This document shows positions 10,323 to 19,850 of a stretch of DNA of 41,044 nucleotides, one piece after another; the stretch's first letter is position 1; each line of letters begins with the position of its first letter. Made by a program: the position numbers and the translations under genes. Under the pieces are notes generated by a model. The model was not told where the DNA came from. It searched no databases and saw only the letters and a program-made list of their open reading frames with translations. This DNA comes from Chara braunii (lineage: Eukaryota > Streptophyta > Charophyceae > Charales > Characeae). The DNA is taken from assembly GCA_003427395.1 (NCBI GenBank), contig BFEA01000001.1:1925730-1966773 (forward strand), written 5' to 3'.

Positions 10323-13300
10323 TTGTGTGGCACACCATGATTGTCATGGATGCTTTTTCTCACAATGGTCACGAAGGTCATCGTCATGTAATGATCACAA
10401 ACTCTTTTCCCCAGACACCAGACAGTTGTATTTGTAATGTCATCATCATTGTCATGCTTTTTCTTCCAATAAAGACTTTTATAATCTGGATGGCCATTAT
10501 TCTGTCACAGCAGAAGAAGCTGTCAACACCAATATTGAACGGTTGTCCGGTAAAATTTTCACAATCCGGATGGTCATTATTCTGTCACAGCGAGAACAAG
10601 CTGTTAGTGCCAACACGGAACAGTGGAGGTAACCATATGTGTGTTTCATGGTTGTAATGGCCGCGCTTTTCTTGTCACATGGAGTTGCATGTTGTCATTG
10701 TTAGATTTCTAGAGATGCAAAGACTTCATTGTCATCGCAGCACAAGGATCACCATGGTTAGGATTTTCATGCCCAAACACAGTTCTGGTCCCATAATGGT
10801 TGAGTTTGGCCATGGTAATGCGCTGCTTTGTCGCACCAAGTTTTTACACATGGTCCAGTTATTTGCATGGGCCTTTCAGTCCGCATTGGATGCATAACGC
10901 TGTATATGTATGCGAACCTGTTATTTGAGAAGTTTCTTGGTTTGGTTGAGGATTGATATTGCATAGCCCTCGGCGGATGAAGAAGTGATGATTTTCTTCC
11001 ATAGTCCATCTATCTGGACAGGGGTGTGGATTATCTGGATGCTGCTATGTGCCCTGTTTGGATATCCGAAGTTTCTAACCAAAATTGAGAAGAGGAATAA
11101 CGAAAAGAAAACAAATGTTCATTTATATATATCGTTGAACAGAACTGCCTGGTGAACTGTAGGCAGAGGGGGAGAAAAGGACAACAAATGAGGAGCTTTG
11201 ACTGCATTGAGCCTCACTGCTCGTCACCTTGAGCACACACACACAATGAGAGATCACACGAAGTCCACACTGGAGACCAGAGATGCTAAGTCCAGGTAGG
11301 CGCAGCTTAGAATTTCCAACAAATTATCATATTAGGCAGTTACAGAGTTCTAGTCACCAGCGCTCATCAGCGCAGAGTTCAGCAACCCAATTCCAGCAAT
11401 CCTCATCCAAGGTAGGTGACCCTCCTCTCTCTGTCCCCCACTCTCTCTCTCTCTCTCTCTCAGCCTTCTTCATGCATGCGCTCACTCTCTCTCTCTCTGC
11501 TCTCACTCTCCCTACTTGAAGATCTTGACTCTGAATACATCCGCCATCACCTCACTCTATCTCCTACTACTAGCTATGCGGCTATGGCCGCCTTCCTTCC
11601 TCAATGCAGCGCTGCCCAGCAGGGCTGTCGTGCATGCTACTCGCAGATAGTGCACAAACACTTCAGCAGCACTTCCACCCTTCTCACGAATGAACAATCT
11701 CCCTGAAATGTGGCTGGCCAGTCCTTATATAGACGTGGACTGAGCCTAACTTGTCCCAGTCTCTGCTTCGTTTGTCTTGACTTGGACCCGGTACCACATG
11801 CCCACGACCTGCTTGCTTCAGAATGTCAAGGCCTGGTACCACAGCCGCCCACTGCCCCACCAGCCGGACAGCAACAACCTTGGTACCCCAAGACCCCATT
11901 GAAACCACCCTCAACCTTCTCAGGGGATAAGAAGGATGAGGCTCTGGACACTTGGTTGAGAACGGTGCCAGTGTGGGTGAGGGCGAAGAGGACGTTGGTA
12001 GAGGAGGAAGTGCTAACTGCCGCATCATATCTGGAGGGTTCGGTCGAGCCTTGCTGGCTGAAAAGTTCTTGATGTCTGTGGGAAACATCTCACGAACGTG
12101 GTCAATAAGACCTGCGGATCATAGCGTACCCCGGGAACGACAATCAGGCGCTCGACAGTAGAGGTGAGCTCGCGCACGGACTTGTACTTCTTTGTATCAA
12201 GTCGGGTCAACCCATCAGTGGCAATCTGTGAATGCTGTGGGTTGTGCCAACGCGCTTCCACCAAATCCATAAAGCTCTCTGGGTATGGGTCTTAGCCCCT
12301 ACTATCGCCAATTTGTTGAAGGAGTGTAAGGATTTATCTAATGCACCCTCAGGGGTAGTGCCAAGACCCATTCAGCATCGCATAGAGATAGAGCTTGACA
12401 GTAGGACACCTAAGGGAGCAGTCCACAAAATTTCTCCGAAGGAGTTGGAGAAGCTGCGTAAGCAATTAGAGGAGCTCCTTGAAAAGGATGGATTCAACCT
12501 AGTTCGTCTCCTTTTGGCGCACCTGTTTTGTTTGTTCCCAAGAAAGATGGAGAGCTAAAAATGCAGAACCATTGTCCCGCAAAGATGACTTGTTGGATCG
12601 GGTGCCAGGCTGTAAGTACTTCACCAAGATAGATCTGAAGTCAGGGTNNNNNNNNNNNNNNNNNNNNNNNNNNNNNNNNNNNNNNNNNNNNNNNNNNNNN
12701 NNNNNNNNNNNNNNNNNNNNNNNNNNNNNNNNNNNNNNNNNNNNNNNNNNNNNNNNNNNNNNNNNNNNNNNNNNNNNNNNNNNNNNNNNNNNNNNNNNNN
12801 NNNNNNNNNNNNNNNNNNNNNNNNNNNNNNNNNNNNNNNNNNNNNNNNNNNNNNNNNNNNNNNNNNNNNNNNNNNNNNNNNNNNNNNNNNNNNNNNNNNN
12901 NNNNNNNNNNNNNNNNNNNNNNNNNNNNNNNNNNNNNNNNNNNNNNNNNNNNNNNNNNNNNNNNNNNNNNNNNNNNNNNNNNNNNNNNNNNNNNNNNNNN
13001 NNNNNNNNNNNNNNNNNNNNNNNNNNNNNNNAATGCACCAGCTACATTTCAACGCTGCATGAATGACTTCTTGAGGCTGTGGCTAGATAGATTCGTTGTA
13101 GTTTACTTAGATGATATCTTAGTTTTGCGAGTGGGCCAAGACATAAGTCCTTTACTTGGGCCATGTGTTAGATGGAGACGATATCAGACTTAGAGGGCGC
13201 CAAGATATCAACCACTAGAGATTGGCGAACTCCTCGCACTATGAATGAGTTGCGATCGTTCATAGGACTGGCCAACTATTATAGGAAGTTTGTGAGGAGC

Positions 13301-16300
13301 TTCTCCACTATCGCTGCTCCCCTTCGCAGACTCCTAAAGAAGGAAGCAATCTGAAAGTGGGATCAAGATTGCACCTCAGCCTTAAAGAAGTTGAAAAAGG
13401 CCTCGGAAGAGTACCCCGTCCTCAGGGTAGTCGATCCTTCATTGCCTTTTGTTGTCACTACAAACGCAAGCCAATATGGCATAGATGTTGTATTGCAGCC
13501 AACTCCATGCACTTTGACTAAGTTGAGATCGTTCTTAGAGCTGGCCAACTATTATAGGATCAAGATTGCACCTCGGCGTTAAAGAAGTTGAAGAAGGCCT
13601 TGGTAGAGTACGCTGTCCTCAAGGTAGCCGATCCTTCATTGCCTTTTGTTGTCACTACAAACACAAGCCAGAGTGGCATAGATGTGGTATTACAGCAAGA
13701 CGACGACAACGGGTATAGACCCCTAGAGTTCATGTCAGCCAGGTTGCCCTCAGAAAAAGTAGCAGCTTCGACATACGAGAGAGAACTCTACGCTCTCAGG
13801 CAGGCCTTAGACCATTGGAGGCATTACCTGCTTGGGAGGCACTTCAAAGTTTACTCTGATCATGAAACTCTGAGATGGCTGAAGACGCAAGCCAAGATGA
13901 CTCTCAAGTCGACTAGGTGGGCAACTGAAATAGACCAGTTTGACTTTGAGCTTAAGCCTGTTAAAGGAAACTACAACGTGGTAGCCGACACTCTAAGTAG
14001 AAGGGCATATTACTTACAGCGATCTCTTAAAGAGAGCTAAAGAAACCCCTGATAATGAGCCAAATTATCGCACCACGAATGGGCTATTCTTTGAGAAGAC
14101 CAATGTTGTTGATAGCTTGTGCGTCCCCAATAATGGAGTTTGATCTTAGGGGAATGCCATGATACAGAAGGAGATTTTGGTTGGCAGAAGACTTTGGCCA
14201 ACCTCATGATGTTGTATAAATGGGTTGGCATGAAGTCGGACTGCAGAGAGTGTATTTGCAGTTGTAAAGTTTGCCAGGGCAACAAAATAACGACACGAGC
14301 ACCTTTAGGTCTCCTCAGACCCTTACCTATCCCTGTAGGAACTAGAGAGTCAGTCTCCATCGACCTCATGGATACCCCTGTCAGGAGTAGGCATGGCAAA
14401 AGCCAAGTCATGGTCATATTCGACTGATTCAGCAAGTATGCAGTTTTTGTACCTTTGCCTGCAAAGGCAAGAACAAACTTAGTTACAGAGAAGTTTTTCG
14501 ACTTCTGGGTAACTGAGCACGGGTTACCGTTGTCCATAGTTAGTGATCGGGGCATGCGGTTTATCAGCCAGAATTGGCAAGATCTCATGGGAGTTCACGG
14601 TGCTAAGTTGTTGATGTCGTCCGGTCGTCATCCAGAGACAAACTGCCACACAGAGTAGATGAATAAGATCTTGCAACAACTACTCGGAATGTACATTAGA
14701 CCAGACCAAATAAACTATGAGATGCTTCCCAAGGTAGCTAGCGCTTATAACAACAGTGTACACCTAGCTACCTGTCGAACTCCTAACAAGCTGCATTAGT
14801 CCTTTAGACCACGTAGGCCATTTGAAGGACTGAACCAAGATCAGATTCAGAGGTTATCCCTCGGTACTGAGAATTTGCCTTGCAGCACGAGAAGGAAGTC
14901 GCTAGGGTAGTCAAAAACCTTAGGAAGGCCAGCTTCGCATGATTGAAGAGTCAAACGAGCATCGCAGACCCTCACAGTTTAGGGTAGGCGATAAAGTTTG
15001 GGTCAAGTCAAAGCAATTCGCACCAGAGGAAAACATCTCACATAAACTCTTGCCCACGTACAGAGGGCCGTGGCCTGTCCTAGAAGTCAGAGGAGGAGAG
15101 GACGAACCATCACACACCATAGAAATACCACCGCACCTCCTTACGTATCTGGTCTTCCATGCATCAATGTTGTTGCCGTGTGTTTTCAGCGAGCAGTCTC
15201 CATCGCGGAGATCAATGATTCTACCAGACATGGATGGCACATACGACATAGAACGCAAACTGGAAGAAGAGGTCTTTCCGACTGGAGGTCGATGCCGTCC
15301 CCAGAACCAATACAAACTTAGGTTTGCCTACCAGGAACCTGAGGACAGAAGATGGTTCACACGAACTGAACTTCTAGAGACCGCTCCCGACTTAGTTCAT
15401 GCTTATGAAAGAGCAAGGAAGGGTAAAGGTCCTGCCTTCTCGGAGGACGTTGAATTTAGGACGGTGGGAGTGAAACGGTTTCAATCAGTTCACGCGACAT
15501 TGCGGATCCCAGGGATCGACCCCTAGACCTTCCGTACCCCTGTACAATTACCCGTTGACCCTATGTATGCTTTGAACTTACAACCTATCCCTCAACTCGT
15601 GTACAAATGTTTTACGTATATAGTCTGGGTCGTGTGGACTTCAGCCGAAGACCTTAGGGTTAGTAGTCTTAGGGTGAGTCCTATAGGTTAGTCCTAAGTG
15701 TGGCGAAGGGCCAGTCTAGAAGCTACTACTTGGCCCTTCGGAGCTGTAAGTGTCAGCCGCCGTAGCTGAGCCAGCAAGGTAGAGTCTAGTCCTTGTCCAG
15801 TCAGCAGTCCCAGTAGGCAGTCCCAGTCGACTTTGTCTAGTCAGCAAGTACCATGTGGGGCTGCACACTTCTGGGCCCGGGACCGGAGGCAGGCCAAGAC
15901 CACCGACGAAACAGTATAAATGAAGAGGCAGCGCCAAGCCATTTCATTCATTTGCCAGTGAGCCATGCGGAAACGCTGCTTATGTGACTTGTGTATCGGA
16001 GGTCTGCAGGAGCCCGATGACGAAGTGGGCTAGTGGAGGAAGACAGCGGCCATAGCCGCGAGAGAGAGGAGGAAGACAACGGCGGCCATAGCCGCCAGGT
16101 TGCTGACGTCAACAGCTAGAGTGCAGTGTGTGTGTGTGTAGGGATGTGGACATTCAGGGTGGATCCTAGTGTGTACATGTGTGAGTGAGAGTGTGTTTGA
16201 TGGTGAAGACAGTGTGCAAGGGGCAATTCAGACCAGTGTGCAGCGGCCATAGCCGATAGATGTGACGAGTTGACTTAAGCTGAGTTCCTGGCCTTTGGTC

Positions 16301-18462
16301 ATATTTCTGAGTTTTCTGTGTGGGCACAGTGCGTCATCGCAAGTTTGCTGCTGACTCTGAGTTGACGTTGTGTATGCATGTTGTAAGTGAAACTGAGACA
16401 AGTCTGATTTCAGGACGTTAGCCCCTATCATTATTGTGTTAAATGAATTGGAAGTTTTGATCTGTTAATCAACAGTTGCATATGGGTACAACATTCAGTC
16501 GCCAGGTGCAGTTTCTTTTTTATTACCTTTCTCTGTCGTGTTGTTTTCCTGAAAAGCCTAGAACTGAATTCATGCTTACAACACATGAAGAAGTGTCCTC
16601 AACTCTGGAGTATGGCACGTGCTTGGTTTCACGGTTCAGGTCCGTTGATTTAGGCTTCTTCCCCTCTGCCGCTATCATGTATATGACCTTTGGAGTTTGC
16701 CACATTTGGTGGCCTGTTTGATGTGCAGTCAGAAGAGCTCTGGTGCTGAGGGTGAACGACTCAAGGAAGCTGCTAATATCAACAAGTCTCTCTCCCAGCT
16801 TGGGTGGGTATTACAGTGCTAAATTTCTTTCACTCACTCTAAGCCCCTGAGAATGAGTGATTTAACTCCCGACTCAGTTAGTGAAGATGATGTGCTAGCA
16901 GATAACGCTGAATATAACAGGATGTATGCAAGTGTTATGATCCTGGCCAATTTCGAAGTACACATTCATCGGAAAGTACAATGCCGTCCAATTGCAAAAA
17001 GAAATGAATGAACTTGAGAGGAGAGAGAAAAAGAAGAAGAGGAGGAAGTATAAGAAAGAAGAAGAAGATGATGTACACCAGCGTAGACCAATGATAATGC
17101 TCCTTCCTTGCCCTCTCCTCGTCCTCATCTCCTCCTCTCTTATTCAAACATGAAATAATAATAACAATGTTGAATGGCTGAACCAGAATCAACGTCCTTA
17201 TCTCCTCCTCTCTTATTCAAACAAGAAATAATAATAACAATGTTGAATGGCTGAACCAGAATCAATGTCTGAATCCCTCGTCCTACAAGGCCGAGGCTAT
17301 GGCGGACTACCAGTAGATTGCCCTGCTGTCCAAAGGACAACACAAAGCAGCCATGGCTTCTCTAGCTCAGGCCGCCATGCCTGACTCTGCCTCGAAGCTT
17401 CTTGGTGTAGCTCTACCCCAACTGGGGCCTTCCTGCTGCAGCGCCCACCAAGGTGATGAAGATGGCAACCACCATAGCCAGGTAAGTACCTGTGGCGCTC
17501 GCCCTTCCTAGTCCTGGTCTTGTTTTTCCTCCGGGTCCTTGCTCCTTCCCCAGCGGCGCTACTCCAAGCTAGCGCTGCTCCAGCCAGCGCTCCATCCAGT
17601 GTGTCGCCAAACTTGCACAGCGGCAATGAGGAGGAGCACCTTGCTCCTTCTGGAGATATAACAGCCTCCGTGCCTCTTGGTGAGTGACTTCCTAGGCCGC
17701 ACAGCCTCCAAGCAACCGGTACCTCCTCTCTTTCAGAGGGAAACATCATTGCTGACTCTGATATTGCTCGTACAGGCCCTAGACTCAGACTGGTTGGACT
17801 CGTCCCCGCCTAGACCTAGCCTACAACTATTGGGCCTCTAAGAATGCCAACTTTTGTCGTCTTCTGCTTGGCCTCGAGTACCTGGCACATCTACCTCTAC
17901 CTGGTGTGGTACCGGCCTACCTGCTACTTCAGTGTTTTCCGCTGCTTCCAAGTGTCACAGGCCTTTTTCCCCGCCACTTGAGTGTTTTCCCCGCTGCAAC
18001 CCTCGATGTCACGGCCGCAGGCGAGTACTGGCCACAGGCCTTTTTCCCCGCCACTTGAGGTTTTTCCCCACTGCAACCCTCGATGTCACGGCCGCAGGCA
18101 AGTACTGGCCCTTCGGGCCCTCTGAACGAACAAGTGCCCTTGCAGGTCACACACACATTCAAGCCGACAAGCACTCAGACAGGCATGCAAACCAGCAAGC
18201 ATGCACACACACAGACTTAGAGAGCTCAGCAACAAGCAGGAAACTCAGCAAGGCATCCATGCTATGTGCAAAACTCGAAATCAGCTTTGTGTCTCAGTCC
18301 GAGTTTGGCAGGTCATTACACAAGCTACAAAAATGAGGTTTCTTCCCAGAATCAGACCTATGGTGCTTTTTTTTTCCCCCATTTTTTTTGGAGGGCAGTG
18401 GATGGCACACATCCAAACACACAAGTTGTGTATAGCAAAGATGACAACACACACACGCGCAA

Positions 18463-18505
<43 letters not shown>

Positions 18506-19486
18506 GGGGGGGCAGGTTTTTGTGCTGTTTGAAGTTTAGGGATGTTGGAACTGTGGGAGTGAGAGGAGGGGGTGTCTTTTTGTTGTACAAATCTCCTTTT
18601 TGCTGGGATATCTTCTCCATCCGGTTTCAGATTTGTCCATCTAACATTTCAATTTGCATGTGATGGAGGAGAGATATTTCGCTGTTGCAGTCGAGTCCTG
18701 GCTGATGTTTATGTCTGGACACATGCAATGTCTGTTTTAGTTCTTTTGAGTGATTGCGTAGTGGACTGGTGCCATTATCACCCGTTGCTTATTTTTATTT
18801 ATCTTGTGGATGTGCCAATTCGATATATGCGAGGTAGATACATGCATGTGGCTGGTGGGTTAGCATTGTTAGTGCTTGGTTTAGTTATCTCATCATTTCA
18901 TTCAAGAGGTGGCTCATGCGGTACGTTGCAATTCATCGTGATTGCTTCATCCAAGCTTTCGGATAGTGACAAAATCAACCTCTTGATTGGGCTTGCAGGC
19001 ATGTTATTATGACATTAGTTGATGTTGCTATGGGGAAGCAACGCCATGTTCCGTACCGGGGCTCACGGTTGACATTTCTTCTTCAGGTGAGCGGTCATTC
19101 CAAGAGATTAACTCTTCTTTCATGCCCACTGAGCTCTTTCTTGGGAGATGGATCAGCCACAACTTAAATTGGCAAGAAGCCGTGTGTGGTTACTTTCTAT
19201 TCTGTGTTGTTAATTTCCCCTTCTGTTGATGCTTGGTGTTTTTCGTTTGACTGAAGTGAAAATAATAAAATATCGTCATGTCTGTTGAGTCTGGCTTTCT
19301 TCTGGCTTTGTTTCATGCGTTTTCTTCCTGCTCAGATTGAATTTGATTGCCGGTTTCGTCTGTGCCGTTGTGATAATTCATTACGTTCTGTGTTATGTCT
19401 GTCATGTATTGAATTTTGGTGACTAAGGACTCTCTTGGAGGAAATGCGAAAACCGTAATGGTTGCAAATTTGAGCCCATCGCTGAG
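9977..19486 (+). CDS. Kinesin-12-like motor protein, partial gene (four exons)
   Basis: Four exons at 9977-10047, 16729-16803, 18999-19086 and 19428-19486 join in phase without a stop and encode about 98 residues of a kinesin motor domain. They span switch II (LVDLAGSE), the following helix ([22 protein letters not shown]), the [10 protein letters not shown] motif and DSLGGNAKT. All introns are GT-AG. The wording is closest to kinesin-12, including the plant phragmoplast-orienting kinesins and animal KIF15, which move plus-end on microtubules; plant members guide the division plane. P-loop and switch I exons upstream, and the motor end (usually FAQRAK) and stalk downstream, are not seen. Intron 1 holds TE2 and intron 2 an LTR. 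It could be a working long-intron gene continuing beyond this window or a pseudogene. Confidence 0.85.
10134..10640. repeat. Intronic ATC/AAC microsatellite and short tandem duplications
   Basis: A 34-bp block GTTCAGGCTCTG...GTCAA occurs at 10134 and 10218. An ATC run then AAC run spans 10247-10320. A third duplication repeats GGATGGCCATTATTCTGTC / GGATGGTCATTATTCTGTC about 80 bp apart (10488, 10567). All lie inside kinesin intron 1. No exon is visible. Confidence 0.75.
11400..11848 (-). repeat. LTR-B fragment, minus orientation
   Basis: The reverse complement matches the end of the window (about 40600-41044), sharing the TATA region, GGCCAGCCA, ATTCGTGAGAAG, ACTATCTGCGAGTAGCATG (or a close variant) and GATGTATTCAGAGTCAAGAT. 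On the minus strand it reads TATATAAGG at 11732-11724, then a GCGGC-CATA-GCCGC hairpin and a CT/GA tract. It stops at about 11848, where plus-strand gag of TE2 begins, so the U3 start is missing. It may be a truncated solo LTR. Confidence 0.65.
11848..12072 (+). pseudogene. TE2 gag capsid N-terminal segment
   Basis: It encodes a Ty3/gypsy capsid segment: [13 protein letters not shown], then [10 protein letters not shown] and TAASYLEGS followed by a Trp. This is the usual order of the retrotransposon Gag fold that assembles the particle. The reading stops at 12072. Continuation of the same protein is found on the opposite strand immediately downstream, so the gene is broken by an inversion. 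Confidence 0.7.
12066..12280 (-). pseudogene. TE2 gag segment in inverted orientation
   Basis: On the minus strand the frame reads [18 protein letters not shown], then [11 protein letters not shown] and [10 protein letters not shown]. This is the Gag stretch expected a few dozen residues after the plus-strand SYLEGS segment. About 200 bp have therefore been inverted in place. The next plus-strand sequence, from about 12290, is already reverse transcriptase, so the rest of gag and the protease were also lost. Confidence 0.65.
12299..12647 (+). pseudogene. TE2 reverse transcriptase, fingers to gap
   Basis: It matches the RT entry region of TE1: [20 protein letters not shown] and [19 protein letters not shown] frameshift follows near 12488, then the degenerate FGAPVLFVP region. 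A short deletion removes the segment containing [26 protein letters not shown] runs directly into AATGCAGAACC. It continues with [21 protein letters not shown] until the N run. The catalytic palm lies partly in the gap. Confidence 0.75.
12648..13031. other. Scaffold gap (384 N)
   Basis: Undetermined bases inside the TE2 reverse transcriptase. Flanking sequence shows that the part between KIDLKSG and NAPATFQ is missing, which would be about 50-60 residues in an intact copy. The gap length may therefore not match the real distance. Confidence 0.99.
13032..13699 (+). pseudogene. TE2 RT palm/connection and duplicated RNase H start
   Basis: It reads [13 protein letters not shown], then VVVYLDDIL with the catalytic YLDD at about 13104-13115. 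A deletion follows, then YLGHV and the [15 protein letters not shown] connection. A stop at 13352 interrupts it. The RNase H start ([17 protein letters not shown]) appears, after which part of the segment 13247-13499 is repeated at 13520-13696 with an internal deletion. The second copy runs on into RNase H proper. Confidence 0.75.
13588..14040 (+). pseudogene. TE2 RNase H domain
   Basis: A 150-residue open stretch covering retrotransposon RNase [17 protein letters not shown] (the first catalytic Asp position, normally TDAS, reads TNTS), then [14 protein letters not shown] with the conserved Glu, [14 protein letters not shown] with the conserved Asp, and VADTLSRR. RNase H would degrade the RNA strand of the RNA:DNA hybrid. 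The change at the first catalytic position suggests inactivity even where the frame is open. Confidence 0.8.
14116..14920 (+). pseudogene. TE2 integrase, N-terminal zinc region and catalytic core
   Basis: The HHCC region has CHDTEGDFG, with Asp where the second His is expected, and CICSCKVCQ for the Cys pair. The catalytic core shows SIDLMD (first Asp) and SDRGMRF (second Asp), then [12 protein letters not shown], where the third acidic residue is the final Glu. Stops at about 14425, 14656 and 14798 break it. Integrase inserts element cDNA into the host genome; this copy cannot make the full protein. Confidence 0.8.
14939..15526 (+). pseudogene. TE2 integrase C-terminus with chromodomain-like tail
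   Basis: A long open stretch (195 codons) reads [14 protein letters not shown], then [14 protein letters not shown] (the GPY/F module) and [10 protein letters not shown]. It ends in a divergent chromodomain-like segment: [26 protein letters not shown] and a C-terminal helix. The canonical WxGY core is absent. In chromoviruses this tail directs integration toward chromatin marks. The last residues overlap the start of the 3' LTR at 15471. Confidence 0.75.
15471..16412 (+). repeat. TE2 3' LTR (LTR-A)
   Basis: It begins TGAAACGG directly after the purine-rich ACGGTGGGAG and ends GATTTCA, mirroring the TE1 LTR ends; length 942 bp. It contains a TATA-like box at 15915-15923 followed by AGAGGCAGCG, and three CATA-loop hairpins at about 16046-16059, 16081-16096 and 16243. 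The sequence after it begins GGAC. Confidence 0.8.
15915..15923 (+). promoter_or_regulatory. LTR-A TATA-like box
   Basis: TATAAATGA is followed by AGAGGCAGCGCCAAG, at the same LTR position as in TE1. It is a likely core promoter of the element by position and conservation only. Confidence 0.5.
16413..16728. other. Kinesin intron 1, distal part
   Basis: Unique-looking T-rich intron sequence between TE2 and the acceptor at 16728. No exon or element is visible. Confidence 0.6.
16729..16803 (+). CDS. Kinesin exon, relay-helix region
   Basis: The acceptor TGTGCAG ends at 16728. The 75 nt complete Arg, then read [14 protein letters not shown] and NINKSLSQL plus two bases of Gly. GTGGGT at 16804 is the donor used here; a second GT at 16808 would break phase with the next exon. 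[14 protein letters not shown] is characteristic of kinesin-12 sequences. Confidence 0.88.
17125..17270. repeat. 73-bp tandem duplication
   Basis: Two adjacent copies (about 17125-17197 and 17198-17270) share CTCCTCCTCTCTTATTCAAA and GTTGAATGGCTGAACCAGAA with few differences. They lie within kinesin intron 2, beside the LTR-C copy. Confidence 0.85.
17290..18320 (-). repeat. LTR-C copy, minus orientation, probably a solo LTR
   Basis: The reverse complement starts TGTAATGACCTGCC at 18320 and matches the TE4 3' LTR, which starts TGTAAGGACCTGCC at 32947. Shared blocks include AAGTCTGTGTGTGTGCATGC, ACCGGTACCTCCTC on the plus strand, and the ACATCATTGC block. Inside, about 80 bp is duplicated: GCCTTTTTCCCCGCCACTTG at about 17962 and 18038. 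The 17290 end is approximate. No internal coding region adjoins it, so a solo LTR in the kinesin intron is the simplest explanation. Confidence 0.65.
18464..18499. repeat. (CA)n microsatellite
   Basis: About 18 CA units in kinesin intron 2, preceded by short interrupted CA runs from 18445. Confidence 0.95.
18999..19086 (+). CDS. Kinesin exon with the [10 protein letters not shown] motif
   Basis: The acceptor GCTTGCAG ends at 18998 and the donor GTGAGC starts at 19087. The 88 nt complete Gly, then encode [16 protein letters not shown] and [13 protein letters not shown]. The kinesin signature here is normally YRDS(K/R)LT; codon 19060-19062 is GGC (Gly) in place of Asp. Everything else in the exon is conservative. 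Confidence 0.88.
19428..19486 (+). CDS. Kinesin exon with DSLGGNAKT
   Basis: The acceptor ACTAAG ends at 19427 and the donor GTAAGT starts at 19487. The 59 nt encode [19 protein letters not shown] plus two bases. The 341-bp intron before it is the only short intron of the set. The following exon, expected to carry the end of the motor domain, was not found in the next 1.2 kb. Confidence 0.88.
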
Positions 19487-19694
19487 GTAAGTAACAGGTT
19501 GGGTCTTACTCTCTACCCTTCCTTAGCTGCACATGCCAAATTGACTCAACATAGCCCTTCCCTACGAACTGCACAATACTGCATGTAACATAAAGAAGGT
19601 AGAAAAACTCTGTGAGATATTTTTACCTTGCATGAGGGTGTTGTCCCATTTGTGAGTGAATCTCCTTCATTATTTTCATGGTTATCATCATCAC

Positions 19695-19850
19695 CATGAT
19701 GATCACTCTCACCATATTTTTGAGATGATTATGCCATGAGTATTGTTGCCATGATAATTTAACCATTACTCATGATGATCACTCTCACCATCTTTTTGAG
19801 ATGTTTATGACATGAGTATTGTTGCCATGATAATTTTACCATTACTCTTG
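19695..19850. repeat. 76-bp tandem duplication in sequence after the kinesin exons
   Basis: CATGATGATCACTCTCACCA begins at 19695 and again at 19771. The intervening sequence (GAGTATTGTTGCCATGATAA and so on) is repeated. The surrounding 19.6-20.6 kb is rich in ATC/ATG triplets like 10.1-10.7 kb and shows no exon. Confidence 0.8.

Larger units (their letters stand above)
11848..16412 (+). mobile_element. TE2: rearranged Ty3/gypsy element, LTR-A family
   Basis: Order is gag (plus), a gag segment in inverted orientation, RT with a scaffold gap, RNase H preceded by a duplicated segment, integrase, C-terminal chromodomain-like region and a 3' LTR matching the LTR of TE1. It lies in kinesin intron 1 in the same orientation as the gene. 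No 5' LTR of the same family was found. The left edge abuts LTR-B in the opposite orientation. Many stops and frameshifts mark it as dead. Confidence 0.85.

Noticed and set aside
12499-13066. Frames spanning the first gap on both strands
   Set aside because: Most of their length is N; only the flanking RT sequence is real.
16476-16721. 81-codon frame before the second kinesin exon
   Set aside because: It ends before the acceptor at 16728 in a T-rich intron and shows no kinesin motif.
18572-19012. 146-codon hydrophobic frame that looks like a membrane protein
   Set aside because: It is T-rich intron sequence read through into the first bases of the kinesin exon at 18999, in a different frame from that exon.
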